From NCBI GenBank assembly GCA_004431415.1, contig QPMI01000147.1:1-24337 (forward strand): a stretch of DNA of 24,337 nt, read 5' to 3'. Position 1 is the stretch's first letter; the number at the start of each line of letters is the position of its first letter. Below the pieces are notes generated by a model. It saw nothing but the letters and a program-made list of their open reading frames with translations. It was not told the origin of the DNA and made no database searches. Source of the DNA: Cyanophora paradoxa. Taxonomy: Eukaryota; Glaucocystophyceae; Cyanophorales; Cyanophoraceae. Both the position numbers and the translations under genes were made by a program. Shown in pieces: positions 24,290 to 24,337 of this stretch.

Positions 24290-24337
24290 TTCGAAGCACT
24301 TCGTCGCTTCGAACCGGCGCGCATCGCCCGCAAGGGG

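Larger units (their letters stand above)
17333..24337 (+). repeat. 7-kb repeat, copy 2 (direct), runs off the window
   Basis: Starts at CGAACCTTGGGGGAC right after GTTTTCCGTGGAGT and continues to the last base of the window. It corresponds to 3334-10269 and is 69 bp longer over the same content. Its homopolymers usually give the open reading frame, for example in the SAM exons. Its left flank differs from that of copy 1, so the junction is real in this assembly. Under a tandem-duplication model it is the start of the second 14-kb unit. Confidence 0.95.

Noticed and set aside
1-24337. CRISPR array, tRNA, rRNA or bacterial operon
   Set aside because: No regularly spaced direct repeats with unique spacers, no cloverleaf-like segment noticed, no Shine-Dalgarno-linked ORF runs; splice-site pattern is eukaryotic.

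Overview
Organism and data. The window looks like nuclear DNA of a GC-rich unicellular eukaryote. The exons are strongly GC-rich and are broken by short introns of about 55-260 bp, many of them AT-richer. The introns start with GTNNGN donors (GTGCGC, GTACGT, GTGAGC, GTAAGC) and end in CAG, GAG or AAG. I could not find a bacterial operon, rRNA, tRNA or CRISPR array. The lineage cannot be fixed from sequence alone; a protist or alga is the most I would say.

Layout. (1) 1-2087: parts of a plus-strand nuclear-type protein gene, or of two such genes: an acidic exon, a doubtful Pro/Ser ORF and an Ala/Pro-rich terminal exon. (2) 2739-6608, plus strand: a multi-exon gene whose spliced product has a two-repeat MYB DNA-binding domain, acidic and basic low-complexity regions, SUMO-linked motifs and a C-terminal SAM domain. 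(3) 6887-9453, minus strand, convergent with it: a multi-exon gene for a Pro/Ala/Gln-rich protein with short charged helices. (4) 9555-10221: non-coding structured DNA with tandem 35-bp palindromes, a TA-flanked MITE and a cluster of inverted repeats. (5) 11055-16888, plus strand: a multi-exon gene for a single-pass surface protein (N-terminal hydrophobic segment, beta-propeller-like blades, Pro/Ser stalk, Cys-rich module, ectodomain, one TM helix, cytoplasmic tail). (6) 17333-24337: blocks 2-4 again, but the second MYB-SAM copy lacks its first exons, and the window ends inside the repeat.

Main observation. The second copy begins exactly where the 14-kb segment 3334-17332 ends. This is what a head-to-tail tandem duplication of MYB-SAM + antisense gene + surface-protein gene would look like, with the breakpoint inside a MYB exon. 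The two ~7-kb copies differ almost only by 1-nt indels, mostly in homopolymers, and hardly at all by substitutions. That is the signature of uncorrected long reads, so a false duplication in the assembly is a serious alternative. Frames that break in one copy are often open in the other. Exon models below were therefore built by reading both copies and checking intron phase; they are inferences, not observed transcripts.

How the genes may work together. The two convergent genes both look nuclear: one is a MYB/SAM DNA-binding scaffold with SUMO motifs, the other a low-complexity co-regulator-like protein. The surface-protein gene between the copies has no evident functional tie to them beyond being carried in the same duplicated unit.
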